In this document: piece by piece, positions 25,141-33,303 of the stretch
How positions within the stretch are numbered: the stretch's first letter is position 1
How the letters are laid out: every line of letters begins with the position of its first letter
DNA from: JAWVFM01 sp038237625
GTDB taxonomy: Bacteria > Actinomycetota > Thermoleophilia > Solirubrobacterales > 70-9
NCBI GenBank assembly: GCA_038237625.1
Contig: JBBRYM010000002.1
Location: forward strand, 1-64,000
Direction of reading: 5' to 3'
Length of the DNA: 64,000 nucleotides
Translations under genes and position numbers: made by a program
Notes under the pieces: generated by a model
Database searches by the model: none
Seen by the model: only the letters and a program-made list of their open reading frames with translations
Told to the model about the DNA's origin: nothing

Positions 25141-25181
25141 TTGACAACGGCACTTGCGCAATTTGCGCATGGTGATAGGTT
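25141..25181 (+). promoter_or_regulatory. Promoter and palindromic operator of the hydrogenase operon
   Basis: A perfect 7-1-7 palindrome TGCGCAA-T-TTGCGCA lies at 25155-25169. A third TTGCGC half occurs at 25180. TTGCGC (25154-25159) and TAGGTT (25176-25181) would make a -35/-10 pair 16 nt apart, so the palindrome would overlap the -35; an upstream TTGACA (25141) is a further candidate. 7-1-7 is the layout of Fur-family boxes, and a Fur-family gene ends this island. Regulator assignment is inference. Confidence 0.55.
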
Positions 25182-25217
25182 GCGCGAACACCGCTCTTAG
25201 AGGAGAGAGTCACCGGA

Positions 25218-25496
25218 ATGTGTCTGGCCATCCCAGGTCAGGTCCTGGAAATTGTGGATGAGGCGAATCGGCTCGCGAAAGTCGATGTCGCCGGAGTTCG
25301 ACGCAACGTCAACATCGGTCTCCTCGACGAAGATGACCACTCCGCTCAACCGGGCGACTGGGTCCTGATCCACGTCGGCTTCGCAATCTCGAAGGTCGAC
25401 GAGGAAGAGGCCCTGGCGACGCGCCGGCTCCTGGAGGGCATGGGCGCCGACTACGAGCAGGAGCTCTCCGAGCTCCAGGCAAGCGTGATCGAGTGA
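25218..25496 (+). CDS. hypC: Hydrogenase maturation chaperone HypC
   Basis: A 92-residue OB-fold chaperone that carries the Fe(CN)2CO unit with HypD and hands it to the hydrogenase large subunit. The N-terminus MCLAIPGQV has the essential Cys2. ANRLAKVDVAGVRRNVNIGLL and GDWVLIHVGFAISKVDEEEA are the barrel strands typical of the family. It is the first gene of the island, with AGGAGAG before the start and a palindromic promoter about 50 nt upstream. Confidence 0.95.
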   Translation: MCLAIPGQVLEIVDEANRLAKVDVAGVRRNVNIGLLDEDDHSAQPGDWVLIHVGFAISKVDEEEALATRRLLEGMGADYEQELSELQASVIE

Positions 25497-25548
25497 CCTC
25501 CTTCAGGGTTCTGAGCTGCGGGCGGCAGTCCCGGGGAGCCCCCCGACA

Positions 25549-25830
25549 GTGAACCTCTCGGCGGCAACCGGTTCGGCATCAGTCGCCGCCGCGAGATATC
25601 AGTCGTCCGCGACATGTGAAGTCATCGACGGCTGCATCACCTGCGGCGACACTGCCGTCGAGATGGAGATCGTGCGCATCGACCACGCTCGCGAGCTCGC
25701 GCTCTGCGAATGCGATGCCGGACGCGAGACCGTCGAGATCGCCCTCGTGGCGCCGGTGGCCGTAGGCGACCGCCTTCTCGTTCACGCCGGGACGGCCATC
25801 GCGCACCTCGGCCGCGAGGAGGCCGCATGA
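25549..25830 (+). CDS. HypC/HupF-like protein lacking the N-terminal cysteine
   Basis: 93 residues from a GTG start with poor RBS; an internal start is possible. From residue 22 it reads CEVIDGCITCGDTAVEMEIV, then ALVAPVAVGDRLLVHAGTAIAHL, which is the HypC barrel and its C-terminal helix entry. The Met-Cys of true HypC is absent; instead CxxCGD stands in the first strand. Such second HypC-like genes occur in actinobacterial hydrogenase loci. It is coupled to hypD by an ATGA overlap, so a role in the HypC-HypD complex is likely. Confidence 0.8.
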   Translation: MNLSAATGSASVAAARYQSSATCEVIDGCITCGDTAVEMEIVRIDHARELALCECDAGRETVEIALVAPVAVGDRLLVHAGTAIAHLGREEAA

Positions 25831-26942
25831 GGTTCGTCGACGAATTCCGCGATGCCGAGCTCGGCCGCGCCGTCTCCGCTCGAATCCTTTCGCTCGTCGA
25901 ACCCGGGGAGCACTACAAGCTGATGGAGGTTTGCGGCGGTCACACGCACTCGATCTACAAGTACGGAATCGACGACCTGCTCCCGGAGAACGTTGAGCTC
26001 GTACACGGGCCGGGTTGCCCCGTTTGCGTGATTCCCATGGGCCGTGTCGACGACGGCATGGCCATTGCCCGCCAGGACGGGGTGATCTTCACCTGCTTCG
26101 GCGACATGATGCGCGTGCCGGGTTCCGAGCAGACGTTCCTCGAAGCGAAGGCGGAGGGAGCGGACATCCGCATGGTCTACTCCCCGCTCGACGCATTGCG
26201 ACTGGCCAAGGCAAACCCCGACCGCAAGGTCGTCTTCTTCGCCATCGGCTTCGAGACCACGGCCCCCTCCACGGCGCTCACCCTGAAACGCGCCAAGGCC
26301 GAGGGGATCGAGAACTTCCTCTGCATGTGCAACCACGTGACGATTGTGCCGCCCCTCCGCGCCCTTCTCGACTCGCCGGACATGCGCCTCGACGGCTTCA
26401 TCGGGCCTGGTCATGTCTCGACAGTCGTCGGCGTCCGGCCTTTCGAGTTCATCCCGGCCGACTACGGAAAGCCCCTCGTAACGTCGGGCTTCGAGCCGCT
26501 GGACATCCTGCACTCGATCGAGATGATCCTGGAGCAGATCGCCGACGGCCGGTGCGAGTTGGAGAACCAGTACAAGCGCGTTGTCCCCTACGAGGGCAAC
26601 GTGGCAGCGCTGAAAGTGATGTCCGAGGTCTTCGAGCTTCGTCCCCATTTCGAGTGGCGGGGGCTCGGGTTCATCTCCCAGAGCGCCCTGAGGCTCTCCG
26701 ACGCCTATGCCGACTTCGATGCCGAGCTCCACTACGAGGTTCCAGGAGTCCGAGTCGCGGACCCCAAGGCATGCCAGTGCGGTGAGGTCCTGAAGGGCGT
26801 GATCAAGCCATGGGAGTGCAAGGTATTCGGCACGGCCTGCACCCCGGAGCACGCGATCGGAACCTGCATGGTCTCCCCGGAGGGCGCCTGCGCCGCCTAC
26901 TACAACTACGGGCGGTTCGCCCGCGAGAAGGAACTCGTGTGA
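25827..26942 (+). CDS. hypD: Hydrogenase maturation protein HypD
   Basis: The 371-residue iron-sulfur scaffold on which the Fe(CN)2CO moiety is assembled with HypC and HypE. Conserved blocks: LMEVCGGHTHSIYKYG, VHGPGCPVCVIP (catalytic and redox cysteines), CFGDMMRVPGS, FFAIGFETTAPS, and the C-terminal four-cysteine [4Fe-4S] site (ACQCGEVLKG, KVFGTACTPEHAIGTCMVSPEGAC). Start ATG 25827 overlaps the previous stop; the stop overlaps the hypE GTG. Confidence 0.97.
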   Translation: MRFVDEFRDAELGRAVSARILSLVEPGEHYKLMEVCGGHTHSIYKYGIDDLLPENVELVHGPGCPVCVIPMGRVDDGMAIARQDGVIFTCFGDMMRVPGSEQTFLEAKAEGADIRMVYSPLDALRLAKANPDRKVVFFAIGFETTAPSTALTLKRAKAEGIENFLCMCNHVTIVPPLRALLDSPDMRLDGFIGPGHVSTVVGVRPFEFIPADYGKPLVTSGFEPLDILHSIEMILEQIADGRCELENQYKRVVPYEGNVAALKVMSEVFELRPHFEWRGLGFISQSALRLSDAYADFDAELHYEVPGVRVADPKACQCGEVLKGVIKPWECKVFGTACTPEHAIGTCMVSPEGACAAYYNYGRFAREKELV

Positions 26943-28060
26943 GTCCCGACTCGACCACCACTTCTGCAAGCGCCCCGCGCACCGACGCCGGGCGCGAGGA
27001 GCGCGTCCTGAAGATCATCGAGACGGCCCGTGGAAAGCGCCCGCGGTTCAAGGACGCGCAGATCACGATGGCCCATGGGGCCGGCGGCAAGTCGACCCAG
27101 ACAATGATCGAAGGGCTCCTCGCCCCGGCGTTCGAGTCCGGCGCGGCCTCCGGCCTTCCGGACGCGGCGCCCTTGAGCGTCGACGGGGTCGACCTCGCCA
27201 TGACCACGGACAGCTTCGTGGTCAAGCCCATTCGCTTTCCCGGTGGGTCGATCGGCGAGCTCGCCGTCAACGGGACGGTCAATGACCTCGCTGTCTCCGG
27301 GGCGAAACCGCTGGCGCTGACTCTCTCGCTGATCCTCGAGGAGGGGCTGGCTTCGGACGTGCTCCGCGCTGAGGTCGAGGCGATCGCCGCGACGGCAGAG
27401 GCCGCCGAGGTCGAAGTGGTTGGCGGAGACACCAAGGTGGTCGAGCGCGGAAGCTGCGACGCCATCTACATCAACACCGCCGGGCTCGGGCAGCGTGACC
27501 CGCGCGCCACGCTCTCCCCCACCTCCATCCGGCCGGGCGACCGCGTGCTTGTCTCCGGCACCATCGGCGAGCACGGCACGGCCATCATGCTCGCCCGCGG
27601 CGAGCTCGGCCTGGACGCCGAGATCGTGTCGGATACGCGCTGCCTCTGGCCCGCGGTGGATCGCCTGCTGGACGCGGCCGGGCCGGCGCTTCGCGCCATG
27701 CGCGACGCGACACGGGGCGGTGTGGCGTCGGTCCTCAACGAGCTCGCCCGCGCGTCGGGAATCGCGATCGCCGTGCATGAGTCGCAGATTCCGGTGCTGC
27801 CGGAGGTCCTGGGGGCCGCGGAGCTCCTCGGGATCGACCCGATGTACATCGCGAACGAAGGTGTCTTCGTTGTCTTCGTCGGCCCGGAGTCGGCGGATAC
27901 CGCGCTGGCGGCCCTGCGGGAGATGCCGGGCTGCGAGCGCGCCGCCGAGATCGGCGAGGTGAAGACAGAGCCCCCCGGAATGGTGCTCGTCGAGACCGCC
28001 TTCGGCGGCCGACGGGTGATGGACATGCTTGCCGGCGACCCGCTGCCGAGGATCTGTTGA
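26939..28060 (+). CDS. hypE: Carbamoyl-dehydratase HypE
   Basis: A 373-residue AIR-synthase-like ATPase that converts a carbamoyl group on its C-terminal cysteine to thiocyanate, the source of the cyanide ligands. Seen: MAHGAGGKSTQTMIEG, the ATP-site DSFVVKPIRFPGGSIGELAV, ATRGGVASVLNELA, and the required final PRIC. The N-terminal 40 residues are an extension with Thr/Ser and Arg. The start is the GTG at 26939 inside the hypD stop region. Confidence 0.96.
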   Translation: MSPDSTTTSASAPRTDAGREERVLKIIETARGKRPRFKDAQITMAHGAGGKSTQTMIEGLLAPAFESGAASGLPDAAPLSVDGVDLAMTTDSFVVKPIRFPGGSIGELAVNGTVNDLAVSGAKPLALTLSLILEEGLASDVLRAEVEAIAATAEAAEVEVVGGDTKVVERGSCDAIYINTAGLGQRDPRATLSPTSIRPGDRVLVSGTIGEHGTAIMLARGELGLDAEIVSDTRCLWPAVDRLLDAAGPALRAMRDATRGGVASVLNELARASGIAIAVHESQIPVLPEVLGAAELLGIDPMYIANEGVFVVFVGPESADTALAALREMPGCERAAEIGEVKTEPPGMVLVETAFGGRRVMDMLAGDPLPRIC

Positions 28061-28102
28061 GCGGGGAATGAGTCGTAGGGAAACCAAACGAGGAGAGTGC
28101 CG

Positions 28103-29194
28103 ATGGCAACGCTGAGCCACGAGTTCGTGCCGGGACAGAAGGAGACCGAGGCGGTCACGGCCCACGTCCTCTGGATGACGACGGGGTTGAGCTGCGACGG
28201 TGACTCCGTCGCGATGACCTCGGCGGTCAATCCGAGCCTGGAGGACATCATCACCCAGGCGATTCCGGGCATGCCCAAGGTCGTGGTTCACAACCCGGTG
28301 CTGGCCTACGAGAACGGCGCAGAGTTCATCGAGGCCTGGTGGCAAGCCGAGCGCGGCGAGCTCGATCCCTTCGTGCTCGTCGTCGAGGGGTCGATTCCCA
28401 ACGAGGAGCTCTCCGGCGAGGGCCACTGGGCGGCCATCGGCGACGACCCGACGACGGGCCAGCCGATCACGACGAGCGAATGGCTCGACCGCCTGGCTCC
28501 GAAGGCCGCTGCGGTGGTCGCCATCGGGACCTGCGCGACCTACGGCGGCATTCCGGCGATGAAGGGCAACCCCACCGGCGCGATGGGTGTGGCCGATCAC
28601 CTGGGCTGGAACTGGAAGTCCTCGGCAGGGTTGCCGGTTGTGAACATCCCGGGCTGCCCGGCGCAGCCGGACAACATGACCGAGACCCTGCTGTACCTCG
28701 CCCTGCACCTGGCGGGTCTTGCACCAGCCCCGGACCTCGACGAGGCGCTGCGCCCGCGGTGGCTCTTCGGTCGTACCGTCCGCGAGGGCTGCAACCGGGC
28801 GGGGTTCGCCGAGCAGGGACAGTTCGCCACGGAATACGGTGACGACCCCCGCTGCCTGGTCAAGCTCGGCTGCAAGGGCCCCGTGGTCAAGTGCAACGTC
28901 CCCGTCCGCGGCTGGGTCGACGGCTACGGTGGATGTCCGAACGTGGGCGGCATCTGCATGGCCTGCACGATGCCCGGGTTCCCCGACAAGTTCATGCCGT
29001 TCATGGACCCCGACGCCGCCGGTGCCATGGCGTCGAACCTCGAACGGTTCAGCTTCGGGCCGATCCTGCGCTTCTTCCGCCACCGCAACATCGCACGCAA
29101 GTACGACGTGGAGCCTGCGTGGCGCAAGCCCGGAACGAGCATCTCGACCGGCTACAAGAGCCGCTCGAGCGCTTACGCCCCGCCAGGGTCTTGA
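28103..29194 (+). CDS. hhyS: [NiFe] hydrogenase small subunit, group 1h type
   Basis: The 363-residue electron-transfer subunit carrying three Fe-S clusters. No Tat signal is present, unlike classical membrane-bound group 1 enzymes. The proximal-cluster motif is LSCDGDS (Cys31 with Asp34 where the usual CxxC has a second Cys), as described for the oxygen-tolerant actinobacterial-type hydrogenase of Ralstonia. Further ligands: IGTCATYGG, NIPGCPAQPDN, CNRAGF, CLVKLGCKGP, CNVP, CPNVGGICMACTMPGF. ATG 28103 has AGGAGA 7 nt before it. It functions with the large subunit in oxidation of trace H2. Confidence 0.95.
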   Translation: MATLSHEFVPGQKETEAVTAHVLWMTTGLSCDGDSVAMTSAVNPSLEDIITQAIPGMPKVVVHNPVLAYENGAEFIEAWWQAERGELDPFVLVVEGSIPNEELSGEGHWAAIGDDPTTGQPITTSEWLDRLAPKAAAVVAIGTCATYGGIPAMKGNPTGAMGVADHLGWNWKSSAGLPVVNIPGCPAQPDNMTETLLYLALHLAGLAPAPDLDEALRPRWLFGRTVREGCNRAGFAEQGQFATEYGDDPRCLVKLGCKGPVVKCNVPVRGWVDGYGGCPNVGGICMACTMPGFPDKFMPFMDPDAAGAMASNLERFSFGPILRFFRHRNIARKYDVEPAWRKPGTSISTGYKSRSSAYAPPGS

Positions 29195-29248
29195 GGGGCC
29201 TAGCGATCACCAAAGACCGAGACCAAGACAGAACGAGGAGACGAGCAG

Positions 29249-31033
29249 ATGGCAACCGTTGAAACCCCCCGCAGCGACCAGAAGGTCATGGTCAAGGAAA
29301 TGTCGTGGGATCCGATCACCCGGATCGTCGGCAGCCTCGGAATCCACACGGAGATCGACTTCTCCAACCAAAAGGTGAACAAGTGCTACTCGACGTCGAT
29401 GATCTTCAGGGGATTCGACATCTTCATGAAGGGCATCGACCCGAGGGACGCGCACTTCATAACCAGCCGCATCTGCGGGATCTGTGGTGACAACCACTGC
29501 ACGTGCTCCTGCCTCAACCAGAACATGGCGTATGGCGTGAAGCCGCCACCCCTCGGCGACCTCGCCTTCAACCTGGCCGAGACCGCGGACTACATGTTCG
29601 ACCACGCCATCTTCAACGACTGCATGTGCAACGTCGACTTCTGCGAGCAGATGGTCAAGGAGACGAACCCGACCCTCCTCCAGAGGGCCGAGCAGACGTC
29701 GGCGCCCGGGCAGGACATCCACGGCTACAAGACGATCGCCGACATCATGCGCTCGCTCAACCCGTTCACCGGCGACTTCTACCTGGAGACCCTCCAGGTG
29801 GCCCGCTGGACGCGCGAAATGTACTGCCTGTTCGGCGGGCGGCACACCCACCCCTCGACGATCATGCCGGGAGGCTGCAGCGCCCACATCACGCACCAGA
29901 CTCTCACCGACTACTACGTGAGGTTGATGCGCTACTTCGACTATGTGAAGCGCTCGGTGCCGATGCACGACGACCTCTACGACTTCTTCCTGCGGGAGCT
30001 GCCGGGCTACGACATGGTCGGCTACCGCGAGACGAACCTCGTGAACTGGGGCTCTTTCGACGACCCGGACTACGTCGATTACGACTACAAGACGATGACT
30101 GACTGGGGTCGCAAGCGCTATATCACCCCCGGCGTGGTCATCAACGGCGAGTTGATCTCAACCGACCTCGTCGAGATCAACCTGATGATCCGGATCCTGC
30201 TCGGCTCCTCGTATTTCGAGGACTGGGCGGACACGCAGCCGACGTTCGTCGACAAGGACCCCCTGGGAAATCCGGTCGACAAGCGCCACCCGTGGAACAA
30301 GGTGACGATCCCGAAGCCACAGAAGCGTGACTTCGCCGACAAGTACAGCTGGGTCGTCTCACCGCGGATCTACGACGCGCGCACCGACACGCACGTCTGC
30401 TGCGACACCGGCGGCGGGCCGTTCGCCCGTCAGTGGTGCACGGCAAAGGCCGGCCTGGTCGACTTCGGCTACGCCAAGGCGACCGGCGAGTCGATCCAGA
30501 TGGTTCTGCCGCGGACGGCGAACAGCCCCGAGATGGAGCTCGAGTGGAAGATTCCGGAGAAGTCGAACGCGATCGAACGGGATCGGGCTCGCACCTATCA
30601 TCAGGCATATTCCGCCCTGATCGGCCTCCACTGCCTGGAACGCGCCTTCGTGGAGGTGCGAGCGGGACGGACGAAGTCGTGGAACAACTTCAAGGTTCCT
30701 CAGGAGGCCGTCAGCGTCGGCTTCCACGAGGCTGCCCGTGGAGTCCTGTCCCACCACATGGTCATCGAGGGCGGCAAGATCGCCAACTACCAGCCCTACC
30801 CGCCGACGCCGTGGAACGCCAGCGTTCGTGACGTCTACGGGACTCCCGGCCCATATGAGGATGCGGTGCAGAACACGCCCATCTTCGAGGAGAACGGCCC
30901 GGAGAACTTCAAGGGCGTGGACATCATGAGGGCGGTGCGGAGCTTCGACCCGTGCCTGCCCTGCGGCGTCCACATGTACACCGGCGGCGGTCGCGTGAGA
31001 AAGGTGCAGCACACGCCAACCGGCATGTGCTGA
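29249..31033 (+). CDS. hhyL: [NiFe] hydrogenase large subunit, group 1h type
   Basis: The 594-residue subunit with the NiFe active site. The L1 motif is RICGICGDNHC (Cys76, Cys79, His83), with more Cys after it (CTCSCLNQ). The L2 motif is SFDPCLPCGVH (Cys569, Cys572, His575). The 19-residue tail after His575 would be removed by the endopeptidase encoded downstream once Ni is inserted. The long central inserts (VDYDYKTMTDWGRKRYITPG) fit the group 1h enlargement. GAGGAG precedes the ATG. Hydrogenases of this group oxidise atmospheric H2 during starvation in soil actinobacteria. Confidence 0.96.
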   Translation: MATVETPRSDQKVMVKEMSWDPITRIVGSLGIHTEIDFSNQKVNKCYSTSMIFRGFDIFMKGIDPRDAHFITSRICGICGDNHCTCSCLNQNMAYGVKPPPLGDLAFNLAETADYMFDHAIFNDCMCNVDFCEQMVKETNPTLLQRAEQTSAPGQDIHGYKTIADIMRSLNPFTGDFYLETLQVARWTREMYCLFGGRHTHPSTIMPGGCSAHITHQTLTDYYVRLMRYFDYVKRSVPMHDDLYDFFLRELPGYDMVGYRETNLVNWGSFDDPDYVDYDYKTMTDWGRKRYITPGVVINGELISTDLVEINLMIRILLGSSYFEDWADTQPTFVDKDPLGNPVDKRHPWNKVTIPKPQKRDFADKYSWVVSPRIYDARTDTHVCCDTGGGPFARQWCTAKAGLVDFGYAKATGESIQMVLPRTANSPEMELEWKIPEKSNAIERDRARTYHQAYSALIGLHCLERAFVEVRAGRTKSWNNFKVPQEAVSVGFHEAARGVLSHHMVIEGGKIANYQPYPPTPWNASVRDVYGTPGPYEDAVQNTPIFEENGPENFKGVDIMRAVRSFDPCLPCGVHMYTGGGRVRKVQHTPTGMC

Positions 31034-31040
31034 CGGCCAG

Positions 31041-31937
31041 TTGGCGGCGGCTACGAACGGTGGCCCTGGAGGGTCCTCCACTCAAGACCTGGTCGAGCGC
31101 GTCCAGGCGCTGAGCTCCGAGCTCGAGCACCTGGACGCGCCAAGCCGGGCCAAGGCCGAAGAACTCGTCGCGGCGATCATCGAGCTGTACGGCCAGGGGC
31201 TCGAGCGGATTTTCGAGCTGCTCGACGAGTCGGAGGTTGCGAGCACCCTGCGGGAGCGCCTTGCAGGCGACGGCGTGGTGGCCAGCCTGATGTTGATTCA
31301 CGGCCTCTACCCCGTTCCCCTGGATGAGCGGGTCATGGAGGCTTTGGATGGCGTGCGACCGTATATGGAGTCGCACGGCGGGAATGTCGAGCTGCTCGGC
31401 CTGGACGATGGAGTGGCGACGATTCGCCTGGAGGGCAGCTGCGACGGCTGCCCGGCGTCGTCGTCCACCCTCGAGCTCGCCATCAAGCAGGCGCTCGACG
31501 AGGCCGCGCCGGACCTCGAGGGGCTGATCGTGGAGGGCGCGATCGAGGATTCCCGCGCCAAGCTGTCCGAGGGTGCCCTCGAGCTGCCGATGGTGACCGT
31601 CGCACCAGGGCATGCGGAAACCGCACCGGCCTGGCACGACGTGGCGGGAATCGACGGCGTGGCCGAGGGAGAGCTCCGCTCCATCGAGGTTGCTGGGCTC
31701 GGGCTTGTCGTATCGCGGGTCGACGGCGTCCTCCTCGCCTACCGCGACGTGTGCCCGGGGTGCGACAGCGAGTTGGCGTCGGGGACGCTCGTCGAAGGGC
31801 TTCTCGCCTGTCCGGCGTGCGAGCGCAGCTACTTCCTCCCCCGCGCCGGTCGCTCCGTCGACGAGGAGAGGCTGCAGCTGCAGCCCGTCCCCCTGCTCGT
31901 CGGCAGCTCCGGCCCGCGGGTAGCCCTGGCCGCATGA
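31041..31937 (+). CDS. NifU-domain / four-cysteine (Rieske-like) fusion protein of hydrogenase operon
   Basis: 298 residues from a TTG start. Residues 1-90 are helical. Residues 95-170 form a NifU C-terminal-type domain (VRPYMESHGGNVELL; EGSCDGCPAS with Cys134 and Cys137), the CxxC that binds a transient Fe-S cluster. Residues 195-290 resemble a Rieske fold (GLVVSRVDGVLLAYRDVCPG; EGLLACPACERSYFL), but the ligands are CxxC/CxxC (Cys238, 241, 257, 260) instead of Cys-His, so it should bind one Fe or Zn or a different cluster. It is probably an electron-transfer or Fe-S delivery partner of the hydrogenase; this is inference from position. Confidence 0.85.
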   Translation: MAAATNGGPGGSSTQDLVERVQALSSELEHLDAPSRAKAEELVAAIIELYGQGLERIFELLDESEVASTLRERLAGDGVVASLMLIHGLYPVPLDERVMEALDGVRPYMESHGGNVELLGLDDGVATIRLEGSCDGCPASSSTLELAIKQALDEAAPDLEGLIVEGAIEDSRAKLSEGALELPMVTVAPGHAETAPAWHDVAGIDGVAEGELRSIEVAGLGLVVSRVDGVLLAYRDVCPGCDSELASGTLVEGLLACPACERSYFLPRAGRSVDEERLQLQPVPLLVGSSGPRVALAA

Positions 31938-32584
31938 GCGAGGCGCTCGACGCGAAGGTTGCCGCGCGCCGCCAAGCCGAGCTGATCTCAAGCCTGCGCT
32001 CGTTGCGTAAGGGATCGAACGGCAACGGCTCCGCCGGGCCCGAGGAGCACTGCGACCTCTGCGGAAAGGGGCTGCCCAGCGAGCACCGCCACCTCCTGCA
32101 TCTGGAGGAGCGCTACATCCTGTGCGCGTGCGAGAGCTGCGTGGCCCTCCGCGGCGGCGACCGTGAGCTCCGGCCCACGGGAACGCGGTTCGCCTGGCTC
32201 GAGGACTTCTCGCTACCCGACGACGTCTGGGCTTCGTTCTCGATCCCCATCGGCCTTGCCTTCTTCATGATCTCCAGCTCGGTGGGCTCGGTCGTAGCGT
32301 TCTACCCGAGCCCGGCGGGAGCCACCGAGTCCGAGCTGGACCTCGAGGCCTGGGACGCACTCTGCGCCGAGAACCCGGGGCTCATTCTCGATCCCGACGC
32401 TGAGGCGCTGATCGTCAACCGCATGCAGGAGCCGAACCAGCACGCGATCGCGCCGATCGACGAGTGCTACCGGCTCGTGGGGATGATCAAGGCTAAGTGG
32501 GAGGGAATCTCGGGCGGAATGGAGCCCGAGGCGGCAATCGCTGGGTTCTTCGAGGAGATTCGAGTGAAGGCGGGGGCGGCTTGA
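31934..32584 (+). CDS. DUF5947-like protein of hydrogenase operon
   Basis: 216 residues, ATG overlapping the preceding stop (ATGA). The N-terminal helix is followed by a four-cysteine block: EHCDLCGKGL and ILCACESC, with His residues between them (EHRHLLHLE), suggesting a metal site. The rest is beta-rich (SIPIGLAFFMISSSVGSVVAFYP) with DEALIVNR-like text and ends in a helix. It matches the DUF5947 family that accompanies group 1h hydrogenases. Role unknown. Confidence 0.8.
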   Translation: MSEALDAKVAARRQAELISSLRSLRKGSNGNGSAGPEEHCDLCGKGLPSEHRHLLHLEERYILCACESCVALRGGDRELRPTGTRFAWLEDFSLPDDVWASFSIPIGLAFFMISSSVGSVVAFYPSPAGATESELDLEAWDALCAENPGLILDPDAEALIVNRMQEPNQHAIAPIDECYRLVGMIKAKWEGISGGMEPEAAIAGFFEEIRVKAGAA

Positions 32585-33303
32585 GCGAGGGGCCCTCCAC
32601 CCCACCCGCGCCCCCGGGCGCATCGCCGGAGGTCGCCAACGGCGGGGCCCCCGTCGCAGGGCCCGATCGGCCGACGCCTGAATTCGAGGTCACCGGCGTC
32701 GATCACGTCGACCGGGCCGTCGCCCCCACCCTCGCCTTCAGGATCTCGGTCACCGACCCGTCGAACCTCCCGATCTTTGCGATGGCACTGTCTGTGATGT
32801 TCACGATCGAGCCTGGTAAGCGCCGCTACGAAGCCCCGGAGCGTGATCGCCTGATCGAGCTGTTCGGCGAGCCCGAGCGCTGGAGCTCGACGACCGGCAG
32901 CTTTCGCTGGGGCCAGGTCGATGCCCTGACACCCGCGTTCACCGGCGCGGGTGACTTCGTGGTCAAGCTTCCCTGCACCTACGACCACGACGTCGCCGCC
33001 AGCAAGTACTTCGAGGGCCTCGACGGCGGCGAGGCGCCCTTGCGGCTGCACTTCAACGGAACCGTGATCTACGAGGCGGGCGACGGCCGCATGCAGATCG
33101 TGACGATCCCCTGGGACTGCTCTTCGCGCTTCCGGATGCCGGTGTCCGCGTGGAAGCGGATGATCGAGGCCCACTATCCGTTTCGCCGCTGGATCGCGCT
33201 CGACCCCTTCGTCGTCGAGCGTCTGGCGAAGCGACGTGCCGAGCTCGGCCTACCGACCTTCGACGCCGTGGTCGAAGGTCTCCTGGGAGAAGCCGGCGCC
33301 TGA
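32581..33303 (+). CDS. DUF6084-like protein of hydrogenase operon
   Basis: 240 residues from a TTG start that overlaps the preceding stop (TTGA). A proline-rich lead of about 35 residues precedes a beta-sandwich-like body (PEFEVTGVDHVDRAVAPTLA; FRISVTDPSNLPIFAMALS; VVKLPCTYDHDVAASKYF). The ending FRRWIALDPFVVERLAKRRAE is helical. It fits DUF6084, found beside group 1h hydrogenases. No metal-binding cysteines, signal or membrane segment; possibly a structural or assembly partner. Confidence 0.75.
   Translation: MSEGPSTPPAPPGASPEVANGGAPVAGPDRPTPEFEVTGVDHVDRAVAPTLAFRISVTDPSNLPIFAMALSVMFTIEPGKRRYEAPERDRLIELFGEPERWSSTTGSFRWGQVDALTPAFTGAGDFVVKLPCTYDHDVAASKYFEGLDGGEAPLRLHFNGTVIYEAGDGRMQIVTIPWDCSSRFRMPVSAWKRMIEAHYPFRRWIALDPFVVERLAKRRAELGLPTFDAVVEGLLGEAGA

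Noticed and set aside
26906..29083. 725-residue minus-strand frame opposite hypE and hhyS
   Set aside because: Antisense of well-defined hydrogenase genes; composition typical of a codon-position shadow.
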